DNA from: Candidatus Altimarinota bacterium
GTDB taxonomy: Bacteria > Patescibacteriota > Gracilibacteria > UBA4473
Length of the DNA stretch: 7,552 nt
Direction of reading: 5' to 3'
NCBI GenBank assembly: GCA_018401175.1
Contig: JAGYLK010000124.1
Coordinates: 1-7,552, forward strand
Notes under the pieces: generated by a model
What the model saw: only the letters and a program-made list of their open reading frames with translations
Told to the model about the DNA's origin: nothing
Databases searched by the model: none
Shown: positions 5,466 through 7,552 of the stretch, one piece after another
How positions within the stretch are numbered: the stretch's first letter is position 1
Layout: each line of letters starts with the position of its first letter
Made by a program: the position numbers and the translations under genes

Positions 5466-6829
5466 TGTCAGAAAAAAAAGCGAAAACAGATGCCAATAAA
5501 ACGGCAAAGTCTTCTTCTGCAAAAGATCCCGTACAGAAAGATCTAAAAGTTGCAGCAAAAGCAACTCCGAAGAAAGGAGAAACAAAAAAAGCCCCGACTC
5601 CCGGAACACGTGGAGGAGGAAAGATTATGCCTCAACATCTTCCACCAAAATTATTGGAACAAATTAAAGCATTTCCGCAAGAAGTGCAGGATTTGATTCA
5701 AAAAGGTCGCGACCAAAAATTTGTGACCGAACAGGAATTATTTCGCGTTATGCCCGATGTGGAGGAAAATTTGGACCAACTCGATGAGTTGTACGAATTG
5801 TTGCTTGAGTTGGGAATTGAAGTATTGGAAGTGCGAGAAGAAAAAATTTGGCGTGAAAAACAACGACAGCAAGAGCGAGAAGAAAAACAGGTTCAAAAAG
5901 CAGTTGAGGAGGTTCAGGTTGAAGTTTCCGGGAAAGATGATGATGACGTTGATGATGTAGTCGATGGAGAAGATGATGCTGAGCCGACGAAAGGAATGGA
6001 TTTGACGGAAATTTCCAACGATTCGGTTCGTATGTACTTGAATGAAATTGGTCGTGTGAATCTTTTGACAGCACAGGAAGAAGTGGAGCTTGCCAAACGT
6101 ATTGAAAAAGGAGATTTGTCCGCCAAGCAACGATTAGCTGAGTGCAACCTTCGTTTGGTGGTTTCCATCGCAAAACGATATATCGGACGAGGGCTTCCTT
6201 TTCTCGATTTGATGCAAGAAGGAAATCTGGGACTACTTCGTGCGGTTGAGAAATTTGATTACCGAAAAGGATTTAAGTTTTCTACTTATGCGACGTGGTG
6301 GATTCGTCAGGCAATTACACGAGCTATCGCTGATCAAGCACGGACGATTCGTATTCCCGTGCATATGGTCGAGACAATCAATAAATTACGCTACACACAG
6401 CGTCGTTTGCAGCAAGAACTCGGGCGTGATCCATTGCCAGAGGAGATTGCCGTAGAAATGAACTTGGATCTCAAAAAAGTGAATTATATTTTGAAAATTT
6501 CTCAGGATATCGTTTCTCTCGAAGCACCGGTTGGAACGGAAGAAGATTCGAAACTATCAGATTTTATTGAAGACGAAAAAATGTTGTCGCCCTTTGAGGT
6601 GACACATCGTCAATTAATTAAAGAGAATATTGATGATTTACTCACGTATCTTTCTGCGCGAGAGCAAAAAATTATAAAAATGCGTTTTGGGTTAGACGAT
6701 GGAGTTCCTCATACATTGGAAGAAGTGGGGAAAGAGTTCAATGTGACGCGTGAACGAATTCGTCAGATTGAAGGGAAAGTGCTCGAAAAGCTCCGATCTC
6801 ATCCAATGGCAACCAAAATTGAAAGTTGA
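5465..6829 (+). CDS. rpoD: Primary RNA polymerase sigma factor (sigma-70 family, group 1)
   Basis: This is the housekeeping promoter-recognition subunit of RNA polymerase. The protein has 454 residues. A Lys/Ala/Pro-rich tail (1-55) leads to region 1.1 (~70-118, including FVTEQELFRVMPDVEENLDQ), which is diagnostic of group 1. A charged coil and an Asp-rich stretch follow (~156-173). Region 1.2 begins at DSVRMYLNEIGR (~186). Region 2 includes NLRLVVSIAKRYIGRGLPF (from ~228) and the -10-reading segment YATWWIRQAITRAIADQ (from ~275). Region 3 is RIPVHMVETINKLRYTQRR onward. Region 4.2 is the -35-reading helix-turn-helix TLEEVGKEFNVTRERIRQIE (417-436). All core regions are intact. ATG 5465 shares its A with the pheS TGA; no independent Shine-Dalgarno is present, so expression likely depends on reinitiation after pheS. 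The usual dnaG/rpsU partners are not adjacent. The TGA stop overlaps the greA promoter. Confidence 0.97.
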   Translation: MSEKKAKTDANKTAKSSSAKDPVQKDLKVAAKATPKKGETKKAPTPGTRGGGKIMPQHLPPKLLEQIKAFPQEVQDLIQKGRDQKFVTEQELFRVMPDVEENLDQLDELYELLLELGIEVLEVREEKIWREKQRQQEREEKQVQKAVEEVQVEVSGKDDDDVDDVVDGEDDAEPTKGMDLTEISNDSVRMYLNEIGRVNLLTAQEEVELAKRIEKGDLSAKQRLAECNLRLVVSIAKRYIGRGLPFLDLMQEGNLGLLRAVEKFDYRKGFKFSTYATWWIRQAITRAIADQARTIRIPVHMVETINKLRYTQRRLQQELGRDPLPEEIAVEMNLDLKKVNYILKISQDIVSLEAPVGTEEDSKLSDFIEDEKMLSPFEVTHRQLIKENIDDLLTYLSAREQKIIKMRFGLDDGVPHTLEEVGKEFNVTRERIRQIEGKVLEKLRSHPMATKIES

Positions 6830-6853
6830 TTTTTCTCCCTCACGCGCTACACT
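6826..6853 (+). promoter_or_regulatory. Predicted greA promoter overlapping the rpoD stop
   Basis: TTGATT (6826-6831), which contains the rpoD stop TGA (6827-6829), and TACACT (6848-6853) are 16 bp apart, with 4 of 6 consensus matches in each box. The expected start near 6860 gives a 27-nt leader without a Shine-Dalgarno, the same length as predicted for HU. The -10 box sits in the loop of a small inverted repeat, CGCGC (6843-6847) with GCGCG (6854-6858). Confidence 0.4.
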
Positions 6854-6886
6854 GCGCGCGAGATTACTATTTCATCCATTTGAAAC

Positions 6887-7369
6887 ATGGCAAAAGTTGA
6901 AGACAAAAACAAGAGAATCCTTCTGACCGCAGCGGGATTACAAAAATTGCAAGATGAATTACAGACCTTAAAAACAGAAGGTCGTCGTGATGTTGCTGCG
7001 CGATTAAAAACGGCTATCGAATTTGGAGATTTGTCTGAAAATGCGGAATATGATGAAGCAAAGAATCAACAGGCATTTGTGGAAGCTCGTATTTCTGAGC
7101 TTGAAGGACAACTAAAGAATGTGGAAGTAGTAGAAGAATCAAAAACCGGAGCGATCCAAATTGGTTCGAGCGTTACTTTGAAAATGAAAGGAGAAAAGGA
7201 AGCGCGTGAATTTACAATTGTTGGTTCTACGGAGGCGGATTCATTGGTTCACAAAATTTCGAATGAGTCAGCGGTTGGATCAGCTATTTTGGGGAAGAAA
7301 AAGGGCGATAAGGTGACAGTAGATGCGCCTGGTGGAAAATTTGAATATGAGGTTATTGCAGTGAAATAA
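6887..7369 (+). CDS. greA: Transcription elongation factor GreA
   Basis: GreA binds the secondary channel of RNA polymerase and stimulates cleavage of the backtracked transcript 3' end. The protein has 160 residues, the usual length. The N-terminal coiled-coil hairpin (1-~78) carries LTAAGLQKLQDEL and the tip EFGDLSENAEYDEAKNQQAF, in which Asp48 and Glu51 correspond to the acidic residues that help hold the catalytic Mg2+. The C-terminal FKBP-like domain includes IGSSVTLK, IVGSTEADSLVHKISNESAV and GKKKGDKVTVDAPGGKFEYE. The ATG at 6887 has no Shine-Dalgarno (TTTGAAAC precedes it). It lies 57 bp after rpoD with a possible own promoter, and may also be reached by read-through from pheS-rpoD. Nothing in the protein is unusual. 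GreB is unlikely given the sequence pattern and the common presence of a single Gre factor in such genomes. Confidence 0.97.
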   Translation: MAKVEDKNKRILLTAAGLQKLQDELQTLKTEGRRDVAARLKTAIEFGDLSENAEYDEAKNQQAFVEARISELEGQLKNVEVVEESKTGAIQIGSSVTLKMKGEKEAREFTIVGSTEADSLVHKISNESAVGSAILGKKKGDKVTVDAPGGKFEYEVIAVK

Positions 7370-7383
7370 ATGAATAGGGAAAG

Positions 7384-7403
7384 AGGCGCAGCATGCTGCG
7401 CCT
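7384..7403. repeat. 20-bp perfect palindrome downstream of greA
   Basis: AGGCGCAG (7384-7391) and CTGCGCCT (7396-7403) flank the loop CATG, giving an 8-bp GC-rich stem 14 nt after the greA stop. The following bases (TGTACGAATTTTG) contain only four consecutive Ts, so it is a weak intrinsic terminator at best. The form is like REP-type hairpins of the GCGCAGCATGCTGCGC kind that recur in bacterial genomes. It may serve as both repeat and 3'-end structure of the greA mRNA. Confidence 0.7.
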
Positions 7404-7419
7404 TGTACGAATTTTGTAG

Positions 7420-7440
7420 GGACAGGTTTCAAACCTGTCC
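7420..7440. repeat. 21-bp REP-like hairpin
   Basis: GGACAGGTTT (7420-7429) and AAACCTGTCC (7431-7440) form a perfect 10-bp inverted repeat around a single C. The pattern GTAGGGACAGGTTTCAAACC resembles a widespread dispersed palindrome. It lies 16 bases after the preceding palindrome and overlaps the place where a -35 box for the next gene would fall. Confidence 0.7.
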
Positions 7441-7448
7441 TTATTTTG

Positions 7449-7457
7449 TGATATAAT
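7449..7457 (+). promoter_or_regulatory. Extended -10 promoter, near-leaderless
   Basis: TGATATAAT is a perfect extended -10 (TG, one base, TATAAT at 7452-7457). The expected start is at 7464, one base before the ATG at 7465. No good -35 is present at 17 bp because the REP-like hairpin occupies that position; the extended -10 can compensate. Confidence 0.6.
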
Positions 7458-7464
7458 TTTGGTG

Positions 7465-7510
7465 ATGAAAAAATATCGACCGGTTGCTGCCGTTATAGTT
7501 GATCGAAAAG
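7465..7510 (+). CDS. 5' fragment of a probable Nudix hydrolase
   Basis: Fifteen codons are readable, MKKYRPVAAVIVDRK, before the sequence turns into adapter. The start matches the first beta strand of small Nudix hydrolases such as RppH-like enzymes (KYRPxVAxIIxD), which hydrolyse nucleoside diphosphate linkages. The Nudix box itself is beyond the end, so the assignment rests on the N-terminal pattern alone. A strong extended -10 lies just upstream. Confidence 0.45.
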
Positions 7511-7552
7511 AGATCGGAAGAGCGGGTCAACAGGAAAGCCGAGACCACAGCC
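7511..7552 (+). other. Illumina sequencing adapter left at the contig end
   Basis: From 7511 the sequence reads AGATCGGAAGAGCGG and continues through GAGACC at 7546. It agrees with the Illumina paired-end adapter at about 33 of 36 positions, with mismatches at 7526, 7530 and 7537, and then degrades in the last six bases. This is technical sequence and not part of the genome. Confidence 0.93.

Noticed and set aside
5738..6173. Overlapping - strand open frames opposite rpoD
   Set aside because: They lie fully within the well-conserved sigma factor gene and have low-complexity, unrecognisable translations.
5463..6829. UGA recoded as glycine, as in Gracilibacteria/SR1
   Set aside because: pheS and rpoD both end at TGA exactly where their families normally end, and reading through would add unrelated residues.
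6843..6858. CGCGC/GCGCG hairpin as rpoD terminator
   Set aside because: The stem is only 5 bp and is followed by GCGAGATTACTA, not a T-run. It overlaps the likely greA promoter instead.
1..7552. CRISPR array, tRNA or rRNA genes, transposase, toxin-antitoxin or defence system
   Set aside because: No regularly spaced direct repeats, cloverleaf with a T-loop sequence, rRNA segments or transposase-like motifs were seen. The palindromes present are single REP-like units.

Overview
The window looks like the right-hand end of an assembled contig from an uncultured bacterium, most probably a Patescibacteria/CPR-type lineage. This is an inference from small, tightly packed housekeeping genes, near-absence of Shine-Dalgarno sequences, promoters that place the transcription start on or next to the start codon, and REP-like hairpin repeats in the gaps. 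No rRNA or ribosomal protein gene is present to fix the taxonomy. TGA serves as the stop codon of pheS and of the sigma factor, so the genetic code is the standard bacterial one and not the UGA=Gly code of Gracilibacteria/SR1.

Layout. At 1-79 is the C-terminal tail of an unidentified + strand gene. It converges on a WecG/TagA/CpsF glycosyltransferase (- strand, 150-938), and a 54-bp multi-hairpin repeat (89-142) lies between them. Divergent from the glycosyltransferase, and overlapping its 5' end, is a small zinc-ribbon protein of the RNHCP family (882-1202). A 488-residue protein with a C-terminal glucosaminidase (FlgJ/GH73-like) domain follows (1256-2722) behind a well-formed leaderless promoter. 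Next come an HU-family DNA-binding protein (2895-3173) and a bidirectional terminator. The terminator is shared with a convergent - strand gene for an acidic, Pro/Thr/Glu-rich, probably disordered protein with a C-terminal coiled coil (3242-4300).

The right part is an information-processing block on the + strand. It holds pheS (phenylalanyl-tRNA synthetase alpha), the primary sigma factor rpoD translationally coupled to it through a TGATG overlap, and greA behind a promoter overlapping the rpoD stop codon. Downstream of greA are two consecutive REP-like hairpins and the first 15 codons of a probable Nudix hydrolase. That gene is cut off because the final ~42 bases are not genomic: 7511-7546 matches an Illumina paired-end adapter with about three mismatches.

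Taken together, the genes cover envelope/glycan work (glycosyltransferase, glucosaminidase), nucleoid structure (HU), and translation and transcription (PheS, RpoD, GreA). No mobile element with a transposase, CRISPR array, toxin-antitoxin pair or defence system is visible. The observations most worth following are the leaderless/SD-less gene starts, the head-to-head coding overlap at 882-938, the signal-less glucosaminidase with an unexplained N-terminal 300 residues, the disordered repeat protein, and the adapter at the contig end. There is no gene-free stretch over 300 bases; the longest gap is 2723-2894.
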